Counted from the first letter of the stretch, positions 34,558 through 44,229 are shown. The stretch is DNA of 53,451 nt from an uncultured Acidaminococcus sp. (GCA_905213155.1 CAJMHI010000007.1:1-53451), one strand, 5' to 3'. Notes: generated by a model not told the origin, from the sequence alone. A program made the numbers and translations.

Positions 34558-34580
34558 TTTCTTGCTGAACCACCTACAAT
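34552..34580 (+). promoter_or_regulatory. nrdD promoter
   Basis: Consensus -35 TTGACA (34552-34557), 17-bp spacer and -10 TACAAT (34575-34580). The -35 is inside NrdR-like box 2, an arrangement expected to repress. Confidence 0.75.
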
Positions 34581-34637
34581 AGAGGAGCAACTAAACAGAA
34601 ATAAGTACCATAAAAACAGAAAGAGGGAATGGCAGCC

Positions 34638-37034
34638 ATGTATTCAGTGGTTAAAAGAGACGGAAAGGTCGTTGATTTCAACGTTAATAAAATCAGCGCC
34701 GCAATTACCAAAGCATTTCAAGCACTTCAAAAAAATTCACATCCCAGCATTATGAATATGTTGGCACTACAGGTAACTGCCGATTTTGAAAATAAAATCA
34801 AAAATGACCGGATTAGCGTGGAAGATATTCAGGACAGCGTAGAAAAGGTATTGTCCGATGCCGGGTATGCAGATGTAGCTAAGGCCTATATCCTGTACCG
34901 TAAACAGCACGAACAGGTCCGTAACGTAGGCACCGCCCTCTTAAACTACGAAGAACTGGTGAATAACTACCTGAAAGTCAACGACTGGCGGGTAAAGGAA
35001 AATTCCACTGTGACCTATTCCGTAGGCGGGCTGATTTTAAGCAATAGCGGAGCCATTACTGCCAACTATTGGTTAAATAACATCTACGACAAAGAGATTT
35101 CTGACGCCCATAAAAGCGCTGCCATGCACATCCACGACCTGAGCATGCTCACAGGCTACTGCGCCGGTTGGAGCCTGAAACAGCTGATTCAGGAAGGACT
35201 GGGGGGCATCCCCGGGAAGATTACCTCATCTCCTGCCAGCCATCTGTCCACCTTGTGCAACCAGATGGTGAATTTCCTGGGCATTATGCAGAATGAATGG
35301 GCGGGGGCCCAGGCCTTCTCGTCCTTTGATACCTATCTGGCGCCCTTTGTGAAAAAGGATAATTTGTCCTACAAAGAAGTGAAACAGTGCGTCCAGTCCT
35401 TTATTTACGGCGTGAATACCCCCAGCCGCTGGGGCACCCAGGCACCTTTTTCCAACATTACGCTGGATTGGACCGTGCCGGAGGATCTCAAGAATGTGCC
35501 GGCCATTGTAGGCGGCAAGGAATGTGATTTCACCTACGGGGACTGCAAAAAAGAAATGGATATGGTGAACAAAGCCTTTATCGAAAACATGATCGAAGGC
35601 GATGCCAATGGACGGGGATTCCAATATCCCATTCCCACCTATTCCATTACCCGGGATTTTGACTGGAGCGATACGGAAAATAACCGACTGCTCTTTGAAA
35701 TGACCGCTAAATACGGCACGCCGTACTTCTCCAACTATATCAATTCCGACATGAAACCCAGCGATGTGCGTAGCATGTGCTGCCGCCTGCGTCTGGATCT
35801 ACGGGAACTGCGGAAAAAATCCGGCGGCTATTTTGGCAGCGGAGAATCCACCGGCAGCGTAGGGGTTGTTACCATCAATATACCACGGATTGCCTATTTA
35901 GCCAGCGATAAAGCAGATTTTTATCAGCGGCTGGATCACATGATGGATATTGCGGCTCGCAGCCTCAAAATCAAGAGGACTGTTATCACGAAACTTCTGG
36001 ATGCCGGCCTGTATCCGTATACCAAGAGATATCTTGGCACCTTCAAGAACCATTTCAGCACCATCGGGCTGATTGGGATGAACGAGGTAGGCCTCAATGC
36101 CAACTGGCTGCGCAAAGATCTGACCCACCAGGAGACACTGGACTTTACCCGGGAAGTACTCCTACATATGCGGGAACGGCTTAAAGGGTACCAGGAAGAA
36201 TACGGGGATTTGTACAACCTGGAAGCGACGCCTGCTGAATCCACTACCTATCGACTGGCAAAGCACGACAAAGCCACTTATCCAGATATTATCACTGCCA
36301 ATGAACATGGTACGCCATATTACACTAATTCTTCCCATCTGCCCGTTGGTTATACGGAAGACCTGTTTACGGCGCTGGATATGGAAGACGACCTGCAGAC
36401 CCTTTACACTTCCGGTACTGTATTCCACGCCTTCCTGGGCGAAAAACTGCCAGACTGGAAGAGTGCAGCAGGCCTTGTGAAAAAAGTGGCGGAAAATTAT
36501 CGCCTGCCGTATTTTACCCTGTCTCCCACCTACAGCGTGTGTGCCGATGATGGCTATATCACCGGCGAACACTTTACCTGCCCCATCTGCGGCAAAAAGA
36601 CCGAAGTCTACAGCCGCATTACCGGCTACTACAGGCCTGTGCAGAATTGGAACGATGGGAAGGTCCAGGAATTCAAGGACCGCAAGATGTATGACCTGAC
36701 ACATTCTCATCTGGAGCACAGCGGCCCCATTGCCGTAGATAAACCAGAGCGGCAGCAATTTGTAAAAGCAGATGTGGCGTCCCCTGTAGAAGCACAAGAA
36801 AATTCCTGGCTGCTCTTTGCCACCCATACCTGCCCCAACTGCAAGATGGCTGTCAAGGAGCTGAATAAGCATGGACAAGATTTTACGGAAATCTTTGCCG
36901 AAGAGCATCCGGAGATGGCGGAAAAATACCAGGTACAGAGCGCTCCCACGCTGGTAGTCAAAAACGGTGGGGAGAGTAGTAAAATCGAAGGCTACGGTCC
37001 CATTCGTGCCTTTATCCAGCAGCAAGGACTATAA
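34638..37034 (+). CDS. nrdD: Anaerobic (class III) ribonucleoside-triphosphate reductase with fused redoxin domain
   Basis: 798 residues. Residues 1-90 form an ATP-cone allosteric domain, then the glycyl-radical barrel follows. The radical glycine is expected at Gly663 in R-I-T-G-Y-Y, downstream of the C-P-I-C-G metal-site cysteines (648, 651). The last 80 residues are a thioredoxin/glutaredoxin-like domain with Cys732-P-N-Cys735. Standard NrdD oxidises formate; members that use thioredoxin or glutaredoxin are known, and the fused redoxin suggests this one carries its own reductant. ATG 34638 is 10 nt after AGAGGG; ATG 34629 is too close. Confidence 0.93.
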   Translation: MYSVVKRDGKVVDFNVNKISAAITKAFQALQKNSHPSIMNMLALQVTADFENKIKNDRISVEDIQDSVEKVLSDAGYADVAKAYILYRKQHEQVRNVGTALLNYEELVNNYLKVNDWRVKENSTVTYSVGGLILSNSGAITANYWLNNIYDKEISDAHKSAAMHIHDLSMLTGYCAGWSLKQLIQEGLGGIPGKITSSPASHLSTLCNQMVNFLGIMQNEWAGAQAFSSFDTYLAPFVKKDNLSYKEVKQCVQSFIYGVNTPSRWGTQAPFSNITLDWTVPEDLKNVPAIVGGKECDFTYGDCKKEMDMVNKAFIENMIEGDANGRGFQYPIPTYSITRDFDWSDTENNRLLFEMTAKYGTPYFSNYINSDMKPSDVRSMCCRLRLDLRELRKKSGGYFGSGESTGSVGVVTINIPRIAYLASDKADFYQRLDHMMDIAARSLKIKRTVITKLLDAGLYPYTKRYLGTFKNHFSTIGLIGMNEVGLNANWLRKDLTHQETLDFTREVLLHMRERLKGYQEEYGDLYNLEATPAESTTYRLAKHDKATYPDIITANEHGTPYYTNSSHLPVGYTEDLFTALDMEDDLQTLYTSGTVFHAFLGEKLPDWKSAAGLVKKVAENYRLPYFTLSPTYSVCADDGYITGEHFTCPICGKKTEVYSRITGYYRPVQNWNDGKVQEFKDRKMYDLTHSHLEHSGPIAVDKPERQQFVKADVASPVEAQENSWLLFATHTCPNCKMAVKELNKHGQDFTEIFAEEHPEMAEKYQVQSAPTLVVKNGGESSKIEGYGPIRAFIQQQGL

Positions 37035-37064
37035 AAGGGTGTATGTCCCTATATATGAGTAAGG

Positions 37065-37094
37065 AAAAACAGCGTTTGCGGACGCTGTTTTTTC
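37065..37094 (+). terminator. nrdD terminator
   Basis: Ten-pair stem AAAACAGCGT/ACGCTGTTTT, six-base loop, ending in T6. Confidence 0.88.
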
Positions 37095-37114
37095 TGTTTC
37101 CAAGTCTTGAATGA

Positions 37115-37143
37115 TTGCATGGAGCCATCAGGAGACTTATAAT
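37115..37143 (+). promoter_or_regulatory. Promoter for the alanyl-tRNA editing gene
   Basis: -35 TTGCAT (37115-37120), 17-bp spacer, perfect -10 TATAAT (37138-37143). Confidence 0.7.
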
Positions 37144-37185
37144 AAGAATCATAAAATGATATGTATTTTCTAAGGGGGCATTGCC

Positions 37186-38397
37186 ATGACGGAGAAGCTC
37201 TACGAAAAAGATTCCATGCTGCGGTCGTGTACAGCTACGGTAACTGACTGCCAGCAAAAAGATGACCATTATGAAATCAGCCTGGACAGGACCGTGATTT
37301 TCCCGGAAGGGGGCGGGCAGCTGTCAGATCAGGGACTTATTAACGATATACCTGTTTATTATGCGGCAGATGACGGGGCACAAGTCTTGCATTACACCAG
37401 GAAACCGCTCCCTGTAGGGACGCCGGTTACCGTTACGCTAAACTGGGAGGTGCGTCTTGACCGGATGCAGCAGCACTGCGGGGAGCACATTCTTTCCTAT
37501 GCGTTCTGGAAAACCTGCGGCGCCAATAACGTAGGCTTTCACATGAACGAAGACAGCGTGTTCATTGATCTAGATCAGGAGATCGACGAGGAAACGGCAA
37601 AGAAAGCGGAGCTGGCCGCCAATGCGTGCGTTTGGGCCAATGAACCAATCCGGGTACATTTTGTCCAGGATAGTGAACTGGGGAACTATCCGCTGCGGAA
37701 ACAAAATGACAAACTGCGGGGCACCATCCGCCTGGTAGATATTCAAAATGGGGATATTTGTACCTGCTGCGGAACACATCCTCCCTTTACCGGTATGGTG
37801 GGCTCTATCCAGATTCTACGCTTTGCCCATCATAAAGAGGGCAGCCGGATTGAATTTCTGTGCGGGAAACGGGCTCTTACGGCCATGCACCAGCGCAATG
37901 CACTCCTGGAACAAACCAGCAATTTTCTAAGTGTGAAAGTGGACGATGTCCTGACCGCTGTAGAAAAGCTGCATCGGGAAATTGCACACTTAAAAGAAAC
38001 TGTTCGGAATAAGACCATAGAATTTCTGGCGGCGGAACTGCCTAAGGTCGTAACACAATCCCCTCAGGCAGGCAACGGGACAAAAGTGGTGTTGCTGACG
38101 CTGGAAGCCTCTGTGCAGGACGGAAAAAGCGCTATGAAGCTCCTAAGCCATACTCCGCATATTCTGGCTGGTGTGCTGACCAAGGACGGAACTAAGATCA
38201 TGTACCAGTTTGCCCTGACGGACGGTGCAAAGGGTGACTGTAAACTATACTGCCAACTGGCGGCAGCCCTTTATCAAGGCAGAGGCGGCGGACGCTGGGA
38301 AAGCGCCCAGGGCGGCGGCATTGCCGGTGCTGATTGGAAGGAGCGAGCAGCTTTACTAAAACAGCAGATCCTCCAGGCTATGGATAGTCCCCAATAA
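37186..38397 (+). CDS. Alanyl-tRNA editing protein, AlaX-L type with DHHA1 domain
   Basis: 403 residues. The editing domain resembles that of AlaRS, with zinc ligands His97 and His101 (H-C-G-E-H) and Cys194 and His198 (C-C-G-T-H). After a coiled-coil linker (about 245-285) comes a C-terminal DHHA1 domain with G-R-G-G-G and Q-G-G-G. It should hydrolyse Ser-tRNA-Ala or Gly-tRNA-Ala, acting as a free-standing proofreader. ATG 37186 has AGGGGG upstream. Its own promoter and a flanking terminator make it a single unit. Confidence 0.9.
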   Translation: MTEKLYEKDSMLRSCTATVTDCQQKDDHYEISLDRTVIFPEGGGQLSDQGLINDIPVYYAADDGAQVLHYTRKPLPVGTPVTVTLNWEVRLDRMQQHCGEHILSYAFWKTCGANNVGFHMNEDSVFIDLDQEIDEETAKKAELAANACVWANEPIRVHFVQDSELGNYPLRKQNDKLRGTIRLVDIQNGDICTCCGTHPPFTGMVGSIQILRFAHHKEGSRIEFLCGKRALTAMHQRNALLEQTSNFLSVKVDDVLTAVEKLHREIAHLKETVRNKTIEFLAAELPKVVTQSPQAGNGTKVVLLTLEASVQDGKSAMKLLSHTPHILAGVLTKDGTKIMYQFALTDGAKGDCKLYCQLAAALYQGRGGGRWESAQGGGIAGADWKERAALLKQQILQAMDSPQ

Positions 38398-38448
38398 ACT
38401 GTTGTTGCAATACACCGGTAGAAGGAACCTACGATTAGTGAAATTTCA

Positions 38449-38457
38449 TGGTATAAT
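38449..38457 (+). promoter_or_regulatory. Extended -10 promoter for the symporter gene
   Basis: TGG directly before a perfect TATAAT (38452-38457); the -35 is weak. 31 nt upstream of ATG 38489. Confidence 0.55.
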
Positions 38458-38488
38458 ACGGTAAAGAAATGGTGAAAGGGTGATCTTT

Positions 38489-39868
38489 ATGCAAAGTCGG
38501 TTTTTTACCTCTTTTTTGATGGTCAGCGATTGGAAAACCGTCCTGTTCTTAGTGATTCTGGCAATTATTTTTTACGGTATCCATATCTTATACCATAAGA
38601 GGCAGATAGATTTTTCCCTCGTCGTGATCATCGGCATGGCAGCGGGAGCGCTTTTGGGTTTGGGCATGCAGTTTGTGGCCGGCTTTCCTAATGACCCCAT
38701 GAAAGTAACCTTCGTTAAGGAGACCACCAACTGGTTGCAATTATTTGGGAACGGCTATATTGACCTGATCAAAATGATTGTGATTCCCTTGGTTATAATT
38801 TCCATCGCCCACGTGGTGGTAAACATGGAAGAGGGGAAGAGCATGAACCGCCTGGTTCGCCGAACTCTACTGGTGACGCTTTGTATGACAGCCATCTCCG
38901 CTTGTATGGGGCTAGGCTTTGGGATGCTGTTCCATGTGGGAGAAATCGGAAATGCAGGGGCAGCAACTGCCAAAGCAAAGACCGTTATGAGCGTGGCATC
39001 TACCCTCAGGGCGCTGATTCCTGGCAATCTGGTAGGCTCCATGGTCAGTAACAATGTCATCGGCATGGTGATTTTTGGGGCGCTGCTGGGACGCGCTATC
39101 TGGTGGATGAAAGCGGATGCCAAGGAGCAGGAAAACCTTTTGCATACGTTTATCAACGGGGCCCACAAGGCCATGATGAATATGACGCTTTTGATTCTGG
39201 ATTATATGCCCTGGGCGGTCGTAGCTCTTTTGGCCAATACCATTGCCCAGAAAGGGCTGTCCAGTATCCTGAATGTGGGAACATTTATTATAGCCCTGTA
39301 CGTTGCCCTGGCCGTACAATTTGTGATCCAGATGGTGGCGCTCTCTTTGCATGGTTTAAGCCCCATTCCTTATGTACGGAAAAGCATAACACTGCTTATA
39401 TTGGCCTTTACGTCCCGTTCCAGCGCCGGCTGCTTACCGGTCACGGTAGAGACCCTGACGGGAAAATCGGGCGTAGATTCCAGTACAGCCAATTTTGTGG
39501 CAGGGTTTGGTACAACCGCTGGCATGCAGGGCTGCGCCGGGGTATTTCCGGCCATGCTGATTGTCTATGTGTGCCGTTTAACCGGAACACCGCTGGATGC
39601 GACGATGCTAGTGATGGCGGTTATCGTGGTGACGCTGGGCTCTTTAGGCATTGCAGGGATTCCAGGGACAGCTACCATGGCTGCTTCTGTGGCATTATCC
39701 GGTGTGGGAATGGCTTCTTCCTTTAGCCTGATCGGTCCGATTCTTGCTATTGATCCGCTGATTGACATGATGCGGACGCTGCTGAACGTATCCGGATCGG
39801 TGACCAATGCCATTATGGTGGACCGGCAGCTGGGCACCTTAAATCTGGACGCCTATCAGAAAGAGTAA
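38489..39868 (+). CDS. Dicarboxylate/amino acid:cation symporter, TcyP-like
   Basis: 459-residue membrane protein of the DAACS family with about eight membrane spans and two re-entrant loops. The A-F-T-S-R-S-S-A-G-C-L-P segment is the serine-rich re-entrant loop, and the G-T-T-A-G-M-Q-G-C-A-G-V-F and G-I-P-G-T-A segments form the substrate and cation region. It looks most like the cystine carriers TcyP/YdjN rather than GltP; substrate is inferred. ATG 38489 is chosen, 8 nt after GAAAGGG; GTG 38480 overlaps that site. Confidence 0.85.
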   Translation: MQSRFFTSFLMVSDWKTVLFLVILAIIFYGIHILYHKRQIDFSLVVIIGMAAGALLGLGMQFVAGFPNDPMKVTFVKETTNWLQLFGNGYIDLIKMIVIPLVIISIAHVVVNMEEGKSMNRLVRRTLLVTLCMTAISACMGLGFGMLFHVGEIGNAGAATAKAKTVMSVASTLRALIPGNLVGSMVSNNVIGMVIFGALLGRAIWWMKADAKEQENLLHTFINGAHKAMMNMTLLILDYMPWAVVALLANTIAQKGLSSILNVGTFIIALYVALAVQFVIQMVALSLHGLSPIPYVRKSITLLILAFTSRSSAGCLPVTVETLTGKSGVDSSTANFVAGFGTTAGMQGCAGVFPAMLIVYVCRLTGTPLDATMLVMAVIVVTLGSLGIAGIPGTATMAASVALSGVGMASSFSLIGPILAIDPLIDMMRTLLNVSGSVTNAIMVDRQLGTLNLDAYQKE

Positions 39869-39903
39869 CTGCGTTTGAATAAAATAAAGAAGGATGCTAA
39901 CCA

Positions 39904-41703
39904 ATGAAAAAGAAACTGTTATCGTTGTTGTGTGCCAGCCTGTCAAGTATGGGTGCCGTGGGATATGCCCAATCGGCAGACCAGGAGATTGCTGCTGTGC
40001 TGTCCTACGGGTTTGTGGACCTGGAAGGGGCAAAACCATCTGCTATTATCGTGGAATATAAAAAGCCGGTACTGGCGTCGTCCATTTCCAAAAATACCTT
40101 TGCAGTGGAAGATTATGCCAAGCAGCAAATTGCAAAAAATGGTTTTCAGGCGGCCATAGAACGGGATGGGGATGCTACGCCAGGTAACGAAGGGGAAATT
40201 ACTCGTGTCTACGTCAATAGTGAAGCGGAACCCTCGAAAAAAGGCGGTACGGCGGAAGGAAAGTATGTCATCCTGGAACTGAACACCAACTATATGCTCA
40301 GCGGTCAGAATCTCATGTATACGACGTCCATGCTGGCCGGGGTGAAACAAACGCTCCCGGTACAAGCAGCAGATGGGAAGACCATCCAACCCGGGGATAC
40401 ATTCATTCGTAACTACACGGAAAGTGAGGAAACAGATACCCGGAAGGGCAAAGATACGCGCATTGAAAAAGGGTTTGCCAAGGCAGAAGAGGGCGCGCAA
40501 CACGAGAAACAGACTCGTACGGTTATTATGGCGGACCCGAAAAAAATTATCCTGCCGCAATTTGCCCCTGGCAGTGGGTGGACGCTCCATCGGATAGAGG
40601 ATGGCAATGCTTTTGCCGCCACCCATTGTTACAGCGAATATACCGGGGAGTATACGGACTTTTCCCTGCCCTATGCAATATATGTACCGGACGCAAAAGC
40701 TCTGGAAACATACAAAGGCAAAATTCCTGTGGTGCTCCATATGGAACATGCCGGAGCCAATAGCACCGATCCCATGGTGTCTCTTACGTCTTCCATGGCG
40801 GCAGCCAAATTGACGAATCCGGCATTTCAGAAAAGACATCCTGCCATTGTCCTTGTGCCCCAGGTTGATGATGCCCATCGTTCCACCAACGACTATGTAG
40901 CCTCCAGTGACGCCAATACGGCGGCGTGGGAGCTATTAGATGCCGTGCTGAACCAGTATAAAGCCTATGTGGATACCAGTCGGATCTACGGCACTGGCCA
41001 ATCCATGGGCGGCATGCTGCTGCTGAATATGGCGGCCCAGCGGGATAATTTCTTTGCCGGGATGGCGCTGGTAGGAGCCCAATGGTCCAATAACTACGAT
41101 AAATGGGTGGAAAACAGCAATTCCCCGGCCCGCACGCCGGAAAATGATCCTACCACCTTTAATGGCTTTGGTCTGGATAAAGACAATTACCAGAACTGGT
41201 ACTATATGATCTCTGATGATAATATTCTGGTGCATACCTGCACAGGAGATCCTATGGCAACGGGGGAATGGAATGCGGTGAAAGACTATTACCAGGCTGC
41301 TGGCAAAACCATTGCCACAGCATCGCTTGATCCCTACGAACCCCTTTCCCGGCAGGAGACCATTGACTGGAAATTGACACGGCAGCAAAATGATAAACCG
41401 GGTGGCGGCATTTTGTGGGGAGCGTTTACCCGTGGCGCCCATATGTCCACGTGGAAATACGGGTACCAGCTGGATAATCCGCTGGAGTGGCTTTTTGCGC
41501 AGCGCCGCAGCACAGAAATGAAACGGGGTAAACTGGAACAATTAAAGCGGCCCTGGCTAGGGCGAGATGCAGCAGGAAAAATTCTACCTGGTTCCGGCAC
41601 GGCCGGTCTGAATTCGGCCCAATACACACCGGAAGGCGCCAGCCCCGTTTATAAAGAAGGCTGGACACCGGAAAGCGTACGAAAGGCAATCGCGAAATCT
41701 TAA
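39904..41703 (+). CDS. Secreted alpha/beta-hydrolase (esterase/peptidase-like)
   Basis: 599 residues. An N-terminal signal peptide (1-22, ending G-Y-A) predicts export to the periplasm or outside. A family-specific N-terminal domain (about 25-210) precedes an alpha/beta-hydrolase domain with nucleophile elbow G-Q-S-M-G-G (Ser367); Asp438/Asp439 and His513 (G-A-H-M) are suitable partners. It resembles the poly(3-hydroxybutyrate)-esterase/prolyl-oligopeptidase-like group; the true substrate is unknown. It lies 35 nt after the symporter and 15 nt before fbp, so it may be read with either. Confidence 0.75.
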   Translation: MKKKLLSLLCASLSSMGAVGYAQSADQEIAAVLSYGFVDLEGAKPSAIIVEYKKPVLASSISKNTFAVEDYAKQQIAKNGFQAAIERDGDATPGNEGEITRVYVNSEAEPSKKGGTAEGKYVILELNTNYMLSGQNLMYTTSMLAGVKQTLPVQAADGKTIQPGDTFIRNYTESEETDTRKGKDTRIEKGFAKAEEGAQHEKQTRTVIMADPKKIILPQFAPGSGWTLHRIEDGNAFAATHCYSEYTGEYTDFSLPYAIYVPDAKALETYKGKIPVVLHMEHAGANSTDPMVSLTSSMAAAKLTNPAFQKRHPAIVLVPQVDDAHRSTNDYVASSDANTAAWELLDAVLNQYKAYVDTSRIYGTGQSMGGMLLLNMAAQRDNFFAGMALVGAQWSNNYDKWVENSNSPARTPENDPTTFNGFGLDKDNYQNWYYMISDDNILVHTCTGDPMATGEWNAVKDYYQAAGKTIATASLDPYEPLSRQETIDWKLTRQQNDKPGGGILWGAFTRGAHMSTWKYGYQLDNPLEWLFAQRRSTEMKRGKLEQLKRPWLGRDAAGKILPGSGTAGLNSAQYTPEGASPVYKEGWTPESVRKAIAKS

Positions 41704-41718
41704 ACAGGGAGGTGCGCC

Positions 41719-43623
41719 ATGGAGAAACAAACCGTCTATACCCCGGAATATCTTCGCTATCTGGAGCTGTTATCCAGAGAATATCCTACCCAGGACGCCA
41801 CATTTACGGAAATCATCAATCTCCAGGCCATCGTGAACCTGCCCAAAGGGACGGAGCATTTTATGAGCGATGTCCACGGGGAATATGAAGCCTTCCAGCA
41901 TTTGCTGAATAACTGCGCCGGGGTAATTCGGGAAAAGGTGAAAATGCTTTTTCCAGATATGCCGGCCAAAGAGCAGGATGATCTGTTAACGCTGATTTAT
42001 TATCCAAAGGAAAAACTGGATCTCCTGCGCCGGGAAGGATCCATCACTGACGAATGGTACCGCACTGTTTTAGAATACATGCTGGACGTAGCCAAGCTGG
42101 TTTCTTCCAAATATACCCGGAAAAAAGTGCGGAAGGCTATGCCAGAAGATTTCCGCTTTATCATTGATGAATTGCTCTATGCCCAGCCGGACGAGGATCA
42201 AAATCAACTGGTGTATCACCGGAAGATTATTGATTCTATTTTGGAAACCGGCAGCATCCGGCAATTTATCTATGCCCTTGCTAAACTGATTAAGCAACTG
42301 GCCGTGGATCATCTGCACATGATCGGGGATATTTATGATCGGGGCCCTCATGCGGACAAAATCATGGATGCCCTGATGCAGCACCACAGCCTGGATATCC
42401 AATGGGGCAACCACGATATTTTATGGATGGGGGCGGCGGCAGGGCAGGAAGCCTGTATTGCCAATGTGCTGCGCAACAATATCCGCTATGACAACTTAGA
42501 AATCCTGGAAAACGGATATGGCATCAGCCTGCGGGATTTTGCCCTATTTGCCTTAGAGACGTACAAAGAGGACGATGGCATTCCCCCGATGGTAAAAGCC
42601 ATTAATGTCATTACATCCAAGCTGGAAGGGCAGGTGGTATTCCGGCATCCTGATTACAATATGGATGACCGGCTGCTCTTCCACCATATTCACTGGGAGG
42701 AGGGGACGGTTGACCTTGGGGGCAAATCCTACGAGCTCACGACCAAGGACTTTCCTACGGTGAATCCCCAAAATCCCTATGCCCTTTCTCCGGAAGAACG
42801 TCAAGTGATGACGCGGATCCAGAATGCATTTCTGGAAAGTGAACGCCTGCAGCGGCATATGAAATTCCTCTACAGCCATGGTTCCATGTACAAATGCATG
42901 AACAACAACCTGCTATTCCATGGCGGACTACCCTTAAACGAGGACGGCAGCTTCAAAGAAATTTATCTTGACGGGATTCCCTATAAGGGGCGGGCCTTTA
43001 TGGATAAAGCAGACGCCATGGCCCGGCAGGCTTACCAATTGCGGGATCCCATGAGCCTGGATTATATGTGGTATCTATGGTGCGGTGCGGATTCCCCGGT
43101 TTCCGGGCGTGTGGTGAAAACCTTTGAGCGCAGCTACATCAAGGATGAAAGTACCTGGAAAGAACCCCAAAACGCCTATTACCGCCTGAACAAGGATACG
43201 AAGGAATGCGAAAAAATCCTTCATGAATTTGGGATTGATTCCCCCCAGGGGCACATCATTAACGGCCATACGCCGGTGAAGGTGAAAAAGGGGGAGAGCC
43301 CTGTCCGGGCAGGAGGAAAAGCCATCTGCATTGACGGGGGCTTCAGCAAGGCCTACCAGAAATCTACGGGAATTGCAGGCTATACGCTGATTTTTAATTC
43401 CCACGGCATCCGGATCAAAGCCCACTATCCCTTTAAGGATGTGTACCAGGCCCTCATGAACAATGCGGACATTGATTCCGTCTCCACACAGGTAGAAATG
43501 GAACCCAAACGGGTGATGATCGGCGATACGGATAACGGGAAAAAAATTTTACAGCTCATTCGGGACCTGAAGGCTCTGTTGCATGCCTATCGGCAGGGTA
43601 TTCTGATTTCCAGGCTGCGGTAG
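41719..43623 (+). CDS. fbp: Fructose-1,6-bisphosphatase, class 3
   Basis: 634 residues, the usual length of Firmicute class III FBPase, which is unrelated to the E. coli enzyme. It is a metallophosphatase with M-S-D-V-H-G-E-Y near residue 44, G-D-I-Y-D-R-G and G-N-H-D, and a late I-N-G-H-T-P-V. It dephosphorylates fructose-1,6-bisphosphate in gluconeogenesis, fitting an amino-acid-fermenting anaerobe. ATG 41719 has GGGAGG upstream. Confidence 0.96.
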   Translation: MEKQTVYTPEYLRYLELLSREYPTQDATFTEIINLQAIVNLPKGTEHFMSDVHGEYEAFQHLLNNCAGVIREKVKMLFPDMPAKEQDDLLTLIYYPKEKLDLLRREGSITDEWYRTVLEYMLDVAKLVSSKYTRKKVRKAMPEDFRFIIDELLYAQPDEDQNQLVYHRKIIDSILETGSIRQFIYALAKLIKQLAVDHLHMIGDIYDRGPHADKIMDALMQHHSLDIQWGNHDILWMGAAAGQEACIANVLRNNIRYDNLEILENGYGISLRDFALFALETYKEDDGIPPMVKAINVITSKLEGQVVFRHPDYNMDDRLLFHHIHWEEGTVDLGGKSYELTTKDFPTVNPQNPYALSPEERQVMTRIQNAFLESERLQRHMKFLYSHGSMYKCMNNNLLFHGGLPLNEDGSFKEIYLDGIPYKGRAFMDKADAMARQAYQLRDPMSLDYMWYLWCGADSPVSGRVVKTFERSYIKDESTWKEPQNAYYRLNKDTKECEKILHEFGIDSPQGHIINGHTPVKVKKGESPVRAGGKAICIDGGFSKAYQKSTGIAGYTLIFNSHGIRIKAHYPFKDVYQALMNNADIDSVSTQVEMEPKRVMIGDTDNGKKILQLIRDLKALLHAYRQGILISRLR

Positions 43624-43698
43624 CGCTTTTCAAAAGATGAACAAAATGATATGATACCTATTGAAGGATTGCAATAAAAATTATAAGGGGGAGTTTCT

Positions 43699-44079
43699 AT
43701 GTCACTGAAATTCTATCAATGCAAAAAATGCGGAAAGATTATTGCCATGATTAAGCCATCTGCTTGTCCCACAATGTGCTGCGGAGAAGAAATGGCGGAG
43801 TTGGTAGCCAATACTGTGGATGCCGCCAAGGAAAAACACGTACCTGTGCTGGAACAAAATGGCAATCTGGTCACTGTTACGGTAGGCTCTGTAATCCATC
43901 CCATGCTGGAAAACCATTATATCCAGTGGATTGCCCTGGAGACCAAAAAGGGCTTCCAACGGTTGGAATTGCAGCCCGGAACAGAACCCAAGGCTACCTT
44001 TGCGCTGGTGCCTGGGGATGAAGTGGTAGCTGCTTATGAATATTGCAATCTCCATGGCCTGTGGAAAGCCGTAAAGTAA
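43699..44079 (+). CDS. dfx: Desulfoferrodoxin (2Fe-superoxide reductase)
   Basis: 126 residues. The N-terminal desulforedoxin-type iron site uses Cys8, Cys11, Cys27 and Cys28. The C-terminal catalytic site has the E-K-H-V-P motif (His47), His67, His73, Cys116 and His119. It reduces superoxide to peroxide without making oxygen, a typical defence of strict anaerobes. ATG 43699 has AAGGGGGAG upstream. A terminator follows, so it is a single unit. Confidence 0.95.
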   Translation: MSLKFYQCKKCGKIIAMIKPSACPTMCCGEEMAELVANTVDAAKEKHVPVLEQNGNLVTVTVGSVIHPMLENHYIQWIALETKKGFQRLELQPGTEPKATFALVPGDEVVAAYEYCNLHGLWKAVK

Positions 44080-44107
44080 TCCTAAAAATTAAATCCTATG
44101 CCTTATG

Positions 44108-44135
44108 ACGGATGCTCACTCGAGCATCCGTTTTT
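44108..44135 (+). terminator. dfx terminator
   Basis: Ten-pair stem ACGGATGCTC/GAGCATCCGT, four-base loop, T5. Confidence 0.9.
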
Positions 44136-44200
44136 CCTTTTCTTGAAGATCCTGAAGCGGTTTACAGAGTCTATAAAAACAGTTTTTTTCTGATAACTAG

Positions 44201-44229
44201 TTGTAAAAAGTCTGTTTTGGGCGTAAAAT
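44201..44229 (+). promoter_or_regulatory. Candidate promoter of the adhesin
   Basis: -35 TTGTAA (44201-44206), 17-bp spacer, -10 TAAAAT (44224-44229), in an AT-rich upstream region (44136-44313) that holds no gene. Confidence 0.4.
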
